Shown: positions 52,790 through 63,755 of the stretch, piece after piece
Numbering within the stretch: position 1 is the first letter of the stretch
How the letters are laid out: each line of letters starts with the position of its first letter
DNA from: Trichobilharzia regenti
Lineage: Eukaryota; Platyhelminthes; Trematoda; Strigeidida; Schistosomatidae
NCBI GenBank assembly: GCA_944472135.2
Contig: OX235266.1
Span: 16,905,925 to 16,969,924 of the forward strand
Direction of reading: 5' to 3'
DNA: 64,000 nt
Notes under the pieces: generated by a model
Database searches by the model: none
What the model was told of the DNA's origin: nothing
What the model saw: only the letters and a program-made list of their open reading frames with translations
Translations under genes and position numbers: made by a program

Positions 52790-53545
52790 GGTGTATGATA
52801 TTCACTATAATAAAGCTTTTTGTATTTCCCAATGAATGAAAAACAAAACGATATTGTTTTTACTGACGTTTCACTATTCAATGCTAATAGCTGTATCAAA
52901 GTAGAAATATTTAACCAGAATTTACAAAATCCACTCAGCTTATGTATAACAACTTAATCATCGTTCTTCAGTATGGGGTCATTTTTAGTTGTCCAGTTGG
53001 TCAATTGGTAAACATAACAAAACCATGTGTGCAGATTATTCGATATGATCAATGTGTGAAATTATAAAAGTAGTGTGTGTTTACATAGTGAACTTGCTTA
53101 TCACATTCGTGTTGATTTTGTCACTTCATGGGGGAGAGGGAAGGAAGGTGTTGTAACCAGGTCAGATTCTGTTTTAATCCATTATTCATATTCAGTTCAG
53201 ACAATTTGGATTCCATTTGATGATATGAAGTGCTTCTGATGACATTAGACGTTGTTTGTGATTTCTGAAATGCTTTTTCTGGATGATGATTTGAATATTG
53301 TCAAAATGAATCTTGTGGTCTGATTCTGTAGCGTGTAGACGAAATATAGCTGATGATTTTTGAAGCCTTTCCAGTTCATTAACTGGATTTCTTGGTGGTC
53401 GAACAGATGCTCTACAGTGTTCATATTTTCTGATTTTGATTTCTCGAAATGTTTGTTCGATGTATATCACATCGGACATTTTATTTTATGGACACAACTA
53501 GGTGGAGAATCTTTCGGGATTTGGTCTTTATATAGACAAAGTTGG
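52790..53545 (-). pseudogene. PLE (family D) endonuclease end and 3' end, minus
   Basis: 52793-52960 is the PLE tip and 3' UTR end. The minus frame 53479-53192 has MSDVIYIEQTFREIKIRKYE, PVNELERLQKSSAIFRLHAT and DNIQIIIQKKHFRNHKQRL, an endonuclease with YIE for YIG. It is the inverted counterpart of 55600-56300. Confidence 0.75.
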
Positions 53546-53699
53546 TTTGAAGTGTGTCTGATGTTTTGAAGAAAACTCAGATAATGTACCGGCTGACAGC
53601 ATGCCCCTTAAAAAGAGGGAGGGTTGAGCATTGAGTTGTGGGGGGTGGGGTGGGGCGCACAGCTAGCAGCTTTACTCTGTAAAAACAGTAACAACATTT

Positions 53700-54140
53700 T
53701 GACTAGTGTAATGTATCTAGTCCTTTCTTTAGTACAGATTGAATTCTATCACCATTCACTTTTGCAATGTGGCCATCACAGTGCACTATGAATTGTTGGT
53801 CTTAGATCATTGGAGGCAATCGACAGGAAGCCTTCCACTTAGTTTTAGTGCTACAGGCCTACAGGAGGTGAATCGTGAGGCCGAATAGCTGTCTAATGGT
53901 AACGTCTAATGCGTGTTCGAATCTCAAACCGGGGGCATATGAGATCCTTCAACGTTACAGATGCACGCCCTGCTGACTGACTGACTGGTGTGTGCCAACT
54001 ATACCATGAAACCTCGTTCAAGCTGGAATAGTTCCTGCCAACTGCCTCCAACCACCTAATATCAACAATACCACTTCTAATAAAGATTCAAACCTTGAAA
54101 CCCTGTTTTCCAGTGGGAACGTAAAGCATTTTTTTTTTAA
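53700..54140 (+). mobile_element. SINE-D with extra tail
   Basis: The start repeats the CTAGTCCTTTCTTTAG...CAGATTGAATTC block of the 12.9 kb inverted repeat. Then come GGCCGAATAGCTGTCTAATG, TGTTCGAATCTCA (box B-like), GATCCTTCAACGTTACAG and CAACTGCCTCCAACC. The end CCAGTGGGAACGTAAAGC is that of SINE-C. Confidence 0.6.
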
Positions 54141-54234
54141 AAAGTCAGTCATTCGTAGCAGATTGATTGGACATATTTTCTGATTTGAGGTGGACTAATT
54201 ACCCACTCACATCTCAGTTACGTCATTCATGGTA

Positions 54235-54545
54235 ACAATGTATATTAATGTCATATATAGAATAATTCATAGGATGGATAGAACTTGAAAAAGGGTGTAC
54301 AATTATAGGATTAGTAGACAAATCGAATAAAATAAAAAACGTTATATAATGTTGTGTGAAATTTAATAGCATAGAATTTAACGTTGTAAAAAAAGAAGAA
54401 TTGATTTAGAATGACAAGTGGAACAAGTGAAATAATACCGGGGAAATTTCAAAGTGAGAGTAGTAATAGTAACAATTGACATTTTAATAAAGGAAGAGCA
54501 TACAAATTGAATAGACAAAATGAAAAAAAATGAAAAATCAGTAGA
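54235..54545 (-). mobile_element. PLE 3' UTR, minus
   Basis: Matches 43860-44165 in the same orientation. Non-coding. Confidence 0.55.
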
Positions 54546-54553
54546 GCTAAAAT

Positions 54554-54825
54554 ATGATTGGGGATCATCATACTTTACATGAACTTGGAGTTCAAAGGGG
54601 ACTTAGCTTCCGATATCATGAAAAAAGAAGGATATCACAGTCCCTGAAAAGAACATTCCCTGATGCATCTCTGGGAATAGCCTTTACTAGTCGACCATTA
54701 CTGTTCAATAACCTGGAGGAAAAAGATCCTGCTGTTGACCAACTCTATGTGTGTTTATCAATTCACCTGCTCGCTCGTGTGGAGCTACGTATATCAGTCT
54801 TGCTCAGCAAATGTTGACAAGAGGC
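54554..54825 (+). pseudogene. PLE linker to endonuclease start
   Basis: The frame 54554-54817 has ELGVQRGLSFRYHEKRRISQ, SLGIAFTSRPLLFNNLEEKD and PAVDQLYVCLSIHLLARVEL. The last part is a frame-shifted Cys-rich start. It is cut at about 54815 by SR2-like sequence. Confidence 0.65.
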
Positions 54826-55046
54826 TGTCGAATGGCACTGTGGGAAATGCAGGCCATCGCTCTAATGGAATCCCACTTGGAAGCGACGAGTGGGTGGTCG
54901 ATGCGAGGGTGACATGGAGGATATCGTGTAGTGAGGTGGGGGAGGTAAGAGATTATGGGCAATCGTGGAGCTACCCAGATGAAGAGGACAGCTGAGAATA
55001 GAAGAGAGTGGAGATGTGTCGCTGAAGCTCTATGTTCCACTCACCA
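54805..55046 (+). pseudogene. SR2-like C-terminal fragment inside PLE sequence
   Basis: The frame has SNGIPLGSDEWVVDARVTWR and then DYGQSWSYPDEEDS, and an ENRREWRCVAEALCST-like stretch, the C-terminal block of SR2-like elements. It ends at TCTATGTTCCACT without an AAT tail and passes directly into PLE RT sequence. Confidence 0.65.
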
Positions 55047-56330
55047 GTCTCCCCAATAGTCGCCTACCTTTTCATGATTAGATTCGAAAATAACAACTTT
55101 TCAATCATACTCACTCCTAAAATATGGTTAAGATATGTGGATGATACTTTTGTAATACTAAAACAAGATCTACACAGTTCATTCCTGGAGAAAATAAACC
55201 GTGTATCTCCCAGAATCCAGTTCACTTCGGAAGCAGAAGCAGATGTCGGTGAACTACCATTTCTAGACTGCCTCGCTAGTTAAGAGAAAGGAAAACGGAC
55301 ATTTTAGTATATCCATATTCAGGAAGAAAACCCACTCCAATTAATATTTAGACTTCAAATCAACACACCCCATCAGCCCAAAGATTTCAGTTGTTTCAAG
55401 TCTTCCTAGACGAGTACACTCTCTGTTAACGGATGAGAAAGAAAAAGGAGAAGAGGAAATATCAAACATTACTGAAACTCTCAAGCAGTTTAAGTACCCA
55501 AGGAACTTAATCAACAAAATCAACACAGACATTAAGTATGGCTAAAAACGCATTCCGAAAAAATGAACCTCAACAGTCATCATTCCATATAGAGCAGAGA
55601 CGTCAGACGATATCAGAAGAGTACTCAATCAGCTCGACATTAGAATTTTCTTCAAAACATCAGACACACTACGAAACAACCTTGTCCATATAAAAGACCA
55701 AATCCCGAAAGATTATCTATCTAATTATGTCTATAAAATAAAATGCTTGGAATGTGATGCGATATACTAGATCGGACAAACAACACCAGGGAGAAATCAA
55801 AATCAGAAGAAATGAACACCGTAGAGCATCTCTTCGATCAACCACTGACAAATCCGATTGAACTAGAAAAACTTGAAAAATCATCAGCAATCCATAAGCG
55901 GTAGTCTACACGCTATAGAATCAGGTTACAAAATTGATTTTGACAATATTGAAATCATCATCCAGAAAAAGCATTTCAGAAATCACGAAGAACGTCAAAT
56001 ATCATCAGAAGCGCTTCATATCATCAAATGGAATCCAAATTGTCTGAACGGAATATGAATGGTGGACTAAAACAGAATCTGACCTGGTTACAACACCTTC
56101 CTTCCCTCTCCCCCATGAAGTGACAAAATCAACACGAATGTGATAAGCAAGTTCACTATGTAAACACACACTACTTTTATAATTTCACACATTGATCATA
56201 TCGAACAATCTGCACACATGATTTTGTTATCTTTACCAATTGACCAACTGGACAACTAAAAATGACCCCAGACTGTAGAACGATGATCAAGTCAGTAAAC
56301 TTTGTTTTGATATCATATCAGGTGTGTTCA
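55047..56330 (+). pseudogene. PLE (family D) RT to endonuclease, plus
   Basis: The frame to 55283 has RFENNNFSIILTPKIWLRYV and the catalytic YVDDTFVILKQD (about 55130-55165), then RIQFTSEAEADVGELPFLDC. Frame changes follow through a FVSSLPRRVHSLL-like stretch, RRVLNQLDIRIFFKTSDTLR-like sequence and YKIKCLECDAIY (about 55765). The endonuclease end is NQ...DFDNIEIIIQKKHFRNHEERQ (55920-56010). Many stops. Confidence 0.75.
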
Positions 56331-56720
56331 AAAGCGTTTTGTCAAACCCCTTTCTTTACCTTGGTCATAATAATGTTCTTTCTAGTTTTTATTTTATATA
56401 ATTTTACAACTTGAATTCTTTCCACTCCACTTCACATCTTCATTCTTATCGTAATAGTACTCCTAATTTTCATAATTTTTAGACAACACTTGACATTTTT
56501 GTTATAGAACAATCTTTAATATTTTTGTAATTTATCCACTTCAACTCTACCCCTTATAACTTTTATCACACATATACGTACATTGACTGAGCAATTATTT
56601 AGTGCCACTTAATAACCTTTTTCTGTAATATAAATACGACTGTACAGCTTGAAAATGAAGTCGTTGAAAAGAAATTTCTTCGCTGAACAAAAACTGTGTT
56701 TTTACTTATGAATAAATGGG
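56331..56720 (+). mobile_element. PLE 3' UTR
   Basis: AT-rich non-coding sequence. The end (CGACTGTACAGCTTGAAAAT, GTCGTTGAAAAGAAATTTC) matches 14330-14380. Confidence 0.5.
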
Positions 56721-56749
56721 TATTTTTCGAGATTCAGAGCATATTCCTG

Positions 56750-57300
56750 AATGGTGCCAAAAATAAATGGAATCTTCAGAACTCATTAATGGTGAAAACA
56801 GGAGACCTAGCTCCTCTATGGTGAAACATATACAGATGGGATATAAAATTGACGTTCACACATGTTTTTCAAACCTATCTATAAAAGATGTTTAGGGCGT
56901 ATCCTAAAGTTTGTGGAAGCCCTAGCTGGCAACTAGAAAGTTTAAACCACTTTTATGCTTTCAAAGCAACAATTCGTCATCACACTAAACCACCTTCCTT
57001 GGTAAATTTTGTTTTGATACGAATCAGGCTTGTACTATTACCTATGTTATTTGGTTTAGTGGTCTTCATTGTTATTCTGACTTTCAGTATGTCCCTCTTA
57101 ACTTGACCTAACTTGTCTATTTTCTCACCTCTTAACTCTTTGTTATATATAAGCTGAGTGGATTTTGTAAATTCCGGTTTAATGATACTACTTTGATAAA
57201 GCTATTAGAAGCATTAAATAGTGAAGCGTCAGGAAAAACAATATCGTTTTGTTTTTCATTCATTGGGAAATTCAAAATAAACCTTTATTATAATAATATT
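56750..57300 (+). mobile_element. PLE endonuclease C-terminus and complete 3' end
   Basis: Mixed frames give ENRRPSSMVKHI-like, KIDVHTCFSNLS-like and CLGRILKFVEALAGN-like blocks. A 3' UTR follows, with CTTAACTTGACCTAACTTG, ACTTTGATAAAGCTATTAG and the tip ATATCGTTTTG...CTTTATTATAAT, beside a (TA)n run at 57299-57321. Confidence 0.75.
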
Positions 57301-57456
57301 ATATATATATATATATATATTTATTTATTTAAAACTTCTATATTGTACTAATATATAATTCTATGTCAAAATAAGAATGAAGACCACTAAACCAAATAGC
57401 AGAGGTAATAGAACATCTGCTATGGTATCAAAACAAAATTTACCAAGGAAGGTTTA

Positions 57457-57909
57457 ATGTGATGACAAATTGTTTTTGAACGCATAAAGGTGGCTTGAAC
57501 TTTCTAATTGCTAGGGCTTCTACAAACTTTAGGATACGCCCCAAACACGTTTTATAGATAGGTTTAAAAGATCTGTTAACATCAATTTTATGACCTGTCT
57601 CTATAATATGTTTCGCAATAGAAGAGCTAGGTCTCCTGTTCTCACCATTAGTAGGTTCTGAAGATTTCATTTGTTTCTGGAGGCATTTAGGAATATGCTA
57701 TGAAGCCAGCCCTTACTTGCAGAGATCGATGAGTCCTAGCTCTTCTATTGCGAAACATATTATAGAGACAGGTCATAAAATTGATGTTAACAGATCTTTT
57801 AAACCTATCTATAAAACGTGTTTGGGGCGTATCCTAAAGTTTGTAGAAGCCCTAGCAATTAGAAAGTTCAAGCCACCTCTAGGCGTCCGAAAACAATTTG
57901 TCATCACAT
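57457..57909. repeat. Inverted repeat of PLE endonuclease sequence
   Basis: Arms 57457-57631 and 57735-57909 (175 bases each) are nearly perfect reverse complements with a 103-base loop. Each arm is open on its own sense strand for SSSIAKHIIETGHKIDVNRS, KTCLGRILKFVEALAIRKFK. A transcript would form a long hairpin. Confidence 0.85.
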
Positions 57910-57956
57910 ATAATTCTATATTAATTTCTTTATTGCAGATATATCACATACAGTGA

Positions 57957-58240
57957 TTAAAACAGTATAATTAGTATTGGGTCATTATATTTCGAACATT
58001 ATTCATTATTATATATAATGACATCATCATAGTGTGACTGAAAAACTTTGAAAGTTGAAATTTGTTATCCATAATCAAGAGAGTGAATTAACATGGTATA
58101 AAATGAGTATTTGTCATCTTATTTTCGTCTCTTTTCTCACACTTAGTCGCCATATCACTAAAGGATAAATAGAGAAGTTGGATGATGGAATAGTTTCAGT
58201 AGTTACATTAAAACTTATTCTTGGGGTCTCTTTTTCTTTC
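57957..58240. other. No recognised feature
   Basis: AT-rich, with no open frame of note. Confidence 0.35.
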
Positions 58241-58242
58241 AG

Positions 58243-58760
58243 TATTACTATTATTATTATTATTGTTTCCTTTAGTTCCTACAGGAACATGGAGCTTCAG
58301 CCACACGTCTCCATTGAGTTCGATTCTCTGCCAACGTTTCCACCGGGCTCCACGTTTCCCCACACGCTTTCATCTCCTCTTCGCATCACCTCCTCCCCCG
58401 TGTCACACTCACACTGACGACCAACTGACTCGCGCCTTACTATTCGGGTTCCACTCGACCAATGGGCTGGCGTGTGATGTGAATCACCTAATGGTTTGTT
58501 TTCTCAGAGTATGGTCAGCCAATCCAACTACCTGCATTTCTTCCTGCATATTTGTTGCACAATTGATTCTTGCTGGGTTAAGTTGGTTCGTTTATTGACA
58601 GAGATCCCTGTTGCTAATCTTTTGTGAGCGAAGACAGTTTGCTGTTGACGAAGATCTGCTTTCGCGATCCCCATGCTCTGATATCCTCACCGATTTCGTC
58701 CGTCTGTAGTTGAAACGATGCTTCCCTCTCTTTCATTGTAGCGTAGAATTAAACAGAACA
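58243..58760 (-). pseudogene. SR2-like LINE 3' fragment, minus
   Basis: The minus strand begins at a decayed VSTTDGRNR-like stretch, then a C-terminal block complementary to 58300-58560 (VTRGRRxCEEEMK-like), then the AGGAACTAAAGGAAACAATA end with AATAATAATAATAGT. Confidence 0.65.
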
Positions 58761-59285
58761 ATAATTTGTTGATTAGGCTTTGCTGAGTGACATCATCATG
58801 TTTCACTGGTTCACTGATAGGATGTTAGCCAGCCCCACTGAGGATCCCGATTTGATTGGCTAATTGACACACTTTTTAACCTCATCTATCCAGTTATATG
58901 CCCATAAAAATGGAAGGTTGAATTTGAATAAGTGTAACAAACTCATTCCGTAAAAGGAACATTACCTCTGCTGAAACTTCAGCGTTCCACAAAGGTATGA
59001 CTGACTATCTATTATCTTCCTATTGAGTCAGCAAAAGGGACGAAGTTATATGAACTAGCGACTCTGAAATCACTCCGTCCATAATCAGTTAACATAATGT
59101 CTGGTGATTCGTGATTTCATGTAATAACTCATTTGTCACGGTATCAGCGAGATAACTCGAATTCAACAACCTAATTACTTCTACAAAACAGTTATGATAC
59201 GACCTTAACTAACATCAATGTACCGAGGTGAAGCAATATCCGGCAATGAAAAGATCAAATAATCTGCAATAAAGCTCTATATAAT
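58761..59285. other. No recognised feature
   Basis: No supported gene or repeat. Confidence 0.35.
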
Positions 59286-59289
59286 GTTA

Positions 59290-59680
59290 GATTAAATTCA
59301 GGTGTTGATTTGTAGGAGTTTAACTGCTTTCAGATTAGGCTAAAGAATGAAGTGAGTTCAAGAGCGAAGGAGTAGTCAACATTTTTTCCCCCATTAGCTC
59401 TGGACTCTTCAGCAATACACACCTAGTGAACCCAAGTGGCAAGACAGTCACACTATGGATAGTGAATCGGAAGGAGTTAGGATTCATAGACACTTGGATT
59501 CCATCTGCACAGCTGAATGGATAACAAGGTCGTCTGCTAACCTCACAATCTTTAGTTTGATTCCCCGAGGCTGGCGTTGTAGATTCACATGGCTGAAGAG
59601 TCTCCAAATAAGACGAAAGAGTTATCTAGCATCTCATGGTCTTAAATGTTACATTGATATAATAATAGAACTTTTGAACT
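59290..59680 (+). mobile_element. Diverged hammerhead SINE
   Basis: Minus-type sequence (59290-59430) resembles the SINE-B 3' part, and a plus copy follows (59450-59650) with a tRNA-like part (GCTGAATGGATAACAAGG, GTTTGATTCCCC). The hammerhead block (59588-59636) has CTGAAGA, a clean stem II GTCTCCAAATAAGAC and GAAA, so both core strands are consensus; stem III (AGAGTTAT) does not pair well. Confidence 0.55.
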
Positions 59681-61740
59681 GTGGTGGTAGAGTATAATTC
59701 CATTATGGGTAAAATTTATTTTGATAAAGTCTCACAGATTTATACAGTAATATTTACTGATGACAAGGTTTCGAGCACAATTTATTGCTCATAATCATAT
59801 CAAAGCATTACTCACGCAACTTTCTAGATTGGTTTATATAATTCCATTATTTTCCATCGTTTGATTCGATTGGAAGTAGTAGTTTTCATATTTCCGGTAT
59901 GAGTGATGAGTTATTCCTATTACATGTGTTGGGTGTAGGCTCGATGAACAAGGATTCAATAGTCAACCTATCACTCCATCTAACTAGATTACTTTTTAGC
60001 ATTTTAACCTTCTCCCACCCTACTGTGCAGTTGTGTGTTAATGCATGCAGTGCTGAGCTGTGTTCTGCATTACTTATCTTTTCGGGGTCAACCATTCTTA
60101 CCTTAGCTAAATTCTTATGTTCTGACAGACAATTTGACTATCCCTGACCAACTAGTTTGAACTATGTAGTTGACCTAACTCATAGTCATTGCAGGGTATT
60201 CTGTAAATTATATTATTTTGTCTAATCGGGTCAACCTACAGGGTCCTTTAACCTACAGGGCTTATCCTACCTGAGGGACTTTGTACGTTTAAATGCCCCC
60301 CTAATTACTGCTTTATTAAGACTTCTACTTAGACAGGGTCTCAGATGTCCCTTCTTTATATGGTATAACTGTAGATGCCATGTATTCTCTCTTATTTATG
60401 TTATCATTACTAGTTTCACAATTATTTTTATTTTTCGTTTGGCCTTTGTCGATCTTCCTAATGAATTTTATAGGATAATTATTTAGAACCAAAGCCTCTT
60501 CTATCTGTTTTATTTCATCATTTAGGTCTTTTCTTGTACTATTCAGTGCTACTGCTCGGTTTGTTAGACACTTAAATAAGCCAGACTTATCAGTTAACGG
60601 ATGAGATGAATTAAAGTCTAAATATCTATTAGCAGAATACGCTGGTTTTTTATAAACTCTGATGTGCAGTTTGCCTTCTTCTATTCTTTTTATCTTACAA
60701 TCTAACATAGCTAATTCTCCTTGTTCATTTTTCGATTCAAATGTGAATTTTATTCCCTCAACTTGTTAGTTTATGTTTGTGTGTGTGGAGAATCTAGAGA
60801 TATGTTCTGTTTCTAACACTGTGAAAGTGTCATCCACATATCTCCACCATATTTTTGTAGTAGGATTAAATGCATTAAGAACCAGCTGTCTACAAAGCGG
60901 TCTGCTACAATGGGGGATATTGGTGATCCATGCCATTGCTACACGTTCTTTTTGTCTATATATTTTGCCTTGGAATTTAAAGATAGTAGATGTGAGGCAT
61001 AACTGAATTCCTAAAATGATTTGTTCAATGGGTAGTTTCGTCCTATAAGTGAGTTCAGGGTCTGCACTTAATTCTTTTTTAACTGCTTCTAAGGCCATAT
61101 TGATTGGTATGTTAGTATAAAGACTAGTTATATCAAAACTAACCGTTGTTTTATCATTCTATAGTTGAATGCCATTTAGTTTATTTTTCATCTCAAATGA
61201 ATTAGCTAGTCTAGAATTTGGGCGATTTCTAATGAGGCATAGTATTAGAGCTAAGTGTTTTGATAATTCATAAGTAGGGGTATTCCTGAAACCTACTAAT
61301 GGTCGTATGGGGTAACCTGGCATATATATTTCAATAGTACTATATATTCTACTAGCGCTATTAGTTCTAGGCATTAAATTAAGCCACTTAGACTCACCCA
61401 GTGACGACTTCATTCTGCGTATTAACTACGCTGTAGATTTCTTAACCTGATTCATAATTGTATCTACAGGCTTCTTAATTTCCTCATATGGACCCGTCTC
61501 AGTATGTTCAGTGACTTTCTTGATGCAGTCAAATTTATCCAAAACTATTGTAGAGTTTCCTTTGTCAGCTTTTGCACTGACGATGTTTTTAATCCTGTTT
61601 AAGATTAATTAGAACTATTCTTTCCAATGTTGTTAAGATTGAGTTTGCCTACTTTTGATTTTTCAGGTTTAATGCACATTGTGCTCTAACTTCTTCTGCC
61701 ATCGTCTTATCTACTGAACTACTTTTGAATTACGTAATTC
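59681..61740 (-). mobile_element. PLE (family C) with RT, minus
   Basis: On the minus strand, from about 61700: a KNIVSAKADKGNSTIVLDKF-like start, the frame 61413-61159 (SKWLNLMPRTNSASRIYSTI), the frame 61098-60766 with ALEAVKKELSADPELTYRTK, then TKIWWRYVDDTFTVLETEHI (catalytic YVDD intact), and the frame 60708-60325 (MLDCKIKRIEEGKLHIRVYK to SSTVIPYKEGTSETL-like). The GSPISP motif before the palm is shifted (RVAMAWITNIPH). A 3' region to about 59690 matches the arms at 3612-3812 and 4748-4948. No endonuclease domain is recognisable. It is the longest PLE RT here, but not functional. Confidence 0.8.
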
Positions 61741-62265
61741 TGCTCAAATCTTCGTAGGTGGGAGGCAGTGAGCTAGGTGTAAGCCGGTGACTGAGGGGTT
61801 GGTAATCAAGTGTGTGTGTGTGTGTATGTAGACTACTAGGCTACGGCCGTACCAACATTATTACATGTGAACTGGTGAAATATGAAGTGACACTTACCGG
61901 TCATCTTATGGCTTTGTTTACTGTGGTGTGCATGGGGTGAAGAATCTCTTGCTTCCCCTTTATTCTAAAGAAACATCTACTCCTCCCCCTCATTCTCTTT
62001 GTCCATTATTTAGGAAAATATATAAAATTGAACTCAGTTTATGTAAAATAAGAATGGAGCAAGTTCACGGATCAATGACCTAGTAATAATCAGTGTGATT
62101 GCTTATTTCTAAAGTGTATTAACTCAAATCTATCGATCGAATGTGCACTTTAATCTGTATGTAAGCTAAACGATACTAGATATCTACTCACTTTGATGCA
62201 CTGTAATTTATTTTACCAATGTTTAGAAATAGACAGAAGCTTTATTTCACTTGAGCTTTTATCAT
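61741..62265. other. No recognised feature
   Basis: A (TG)n run lies at 61811-61827. No gene or known repeat. Confidence 0.4.
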
Positions 62266-62269
62266 GAAT

Positions 62270-62475
62270 ATTGGCCAAAAAGGAAGAGTACTCAAATACC
62301 TGTTTTGTCCTATTCTGGGACTCTTCATCAGTACTCACTAACAACCATATTTGAAACCCCTGAGGAACTTCAGGTTATGAAAAGTCCTTAAAAGTAGAAT
62401 ATAATACGTACATGTCCACTGCGGCCTGGTCTTCAATGGTTCTTCAACTGATGTCGCTTCTTCGTGAAATCTAGT
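62270..62475 (-). mobile_element. Diverged SINE-B, minus
   Basis: The hammerhead-type block on the minus strand (62286-62338) has GAGTAC and GTACTC as a perfect stem I and GTCCCAGAATAGGAC as stem II. ATGAAGA and AAAA replace the core strands, so it is inactive. Confidence 0.55.
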
Positions 62476-62789
62476 CTAAAATCAAACAAGCTCCTCGAGG
62501 AGAGGCATTCGTAGAGAAGTGTTGGCTTGGGTAATAGCTAATAAATTCACTGTCTACAAAATGCCTTTTCAGTATGTTTAATTATTTTCAGATTTGGAAT
62601 GTCCATCTTCATTTATGAAGCTGTCAAGAAAATATTTTACGCAACAGCTTCATCTATCCTACTTTATATCTGTGAAACGTGGTCACTAGCAGTTGTGTAA
62701 CCACAGAAGACAGGAGACTTGGTAACGGAATGTTTATTTACTATCTGATATCTCCTGTGATATAGGGGAATCACGTACATCTTATATTT

Positions 62790-63045
62790 TTCTTTATTCC
62801 TTCACGTTCCCAGTGGAACATAGCGAGGGCTTCAAGCTAGTGGCTTGAAGTTTCTGTAGCAGTGGTGTTTATTCTTTGTAGAGGATGGGGTTGCTAGCCG
62901 CCTTATACCCAACCTATCCTCGTTACCAGCTTTATTTCTGGCTTAGCGATGTAAAGGAGTGCGTAAGTTGGCCGGAGATCGAACCTCGGACCATGTGCAT
63001 GGTCAGTGAGCGTTCTAACCGCCGTGCTACCGCCGCACATCTTAT
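62790..63045 (-). mobile_element. SINE-C, minus
   Basis: The minus strand has the GGTAGCACGGCGGTTAGAAC head, box B-like GAGGTTCGATCTCC, GGCTAGCAACCCCATCC and the tail CTTGAAGCCCTCGCTATG, TTCCACTGGGAACGTGAAGG. It is the clearest example of the SR2-like tail. Confidence 0.75.
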
Positions 63046-63540
63046 ATGAGAATTGCCATTTTCACAGGTCTTCCGTGTTATGCTTGCTACTTCTACCCTT
63101 CCTTCGCGTATTGTCTTTCTTTGTCTTCGTTTCATGTCTGTCATGTTTTGCTGGTTCATACTGGTTCATTTGCCCCCTTTGGTGTGAACTTTACGGCTGA
63201 GCTATTTCATATATTTGTGAGTGGATGAACGTATCTTTATATACTACTGAAAAACGATGTCAGTAGCACATACCTCTGAAGAAACGATGACAAATTTGCA
63301 TTTTTTTAAATCGTAAGCGTCTTCATAGTACTATTTTTATGTGTGTATGCGTGCGCGTGTGTGTAATTACCGCTGAAATCAAATGTAATCTATTAGATGA
63401 CAAAAGCAAACAAGTCGGGCAGGTTGTAGATCTTCACTAACTAAGTTGACTGGGACATGTATTGACTAACATTCTGGAAAGCGTAATTATGACCAAATGA
63501 AATGCATTTTGGTATTCACTCGCATAACTTAAGGTGTTTT
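63046..63540. other. No recognised feature
   Basis: A TGTGTGTATGCGTGCGCGTG run lies near 63340. No supported gene. Confidence 0.35.
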
Positions 63541-63755
63541 TTAATTTGTATTCCTTAACGTTCCCGATGGATCCTAGGGATTCATGGTAGAGCTTTAAAG
63601 TTTCGGTAGTAGTGGTTTCAGTTTTACCGAGTGAGGTTGCTAGTCTCCCGCCAATCTAACCTTCTCTCTTTACCGGCTTTATAGGCTGGAGATCGAACCC
63701 CGGACTACATGAGATTTGGATGGTGAGCGTTTTACCGCTAGAGTACTGGCGCATG
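63541..63755 (-). mobile_element. SINE-C, minus, decayed
   Basis: The minus strand has a GCGCCAGTACTCTAGCGGTA head, box B-like GGGGTTCGATCTCC, a GAGACTAGCAACCTCACTC middle and an AACGTTAAGGAATACAAAT end. Confidence 0.65.

Noticed and set aside
61159..61413. Separate host gene near the PLE RT
   Set aside because: Its position and spacing upstream of the YVDD frame on the same strand fit the N-terminal part of the same PLE.
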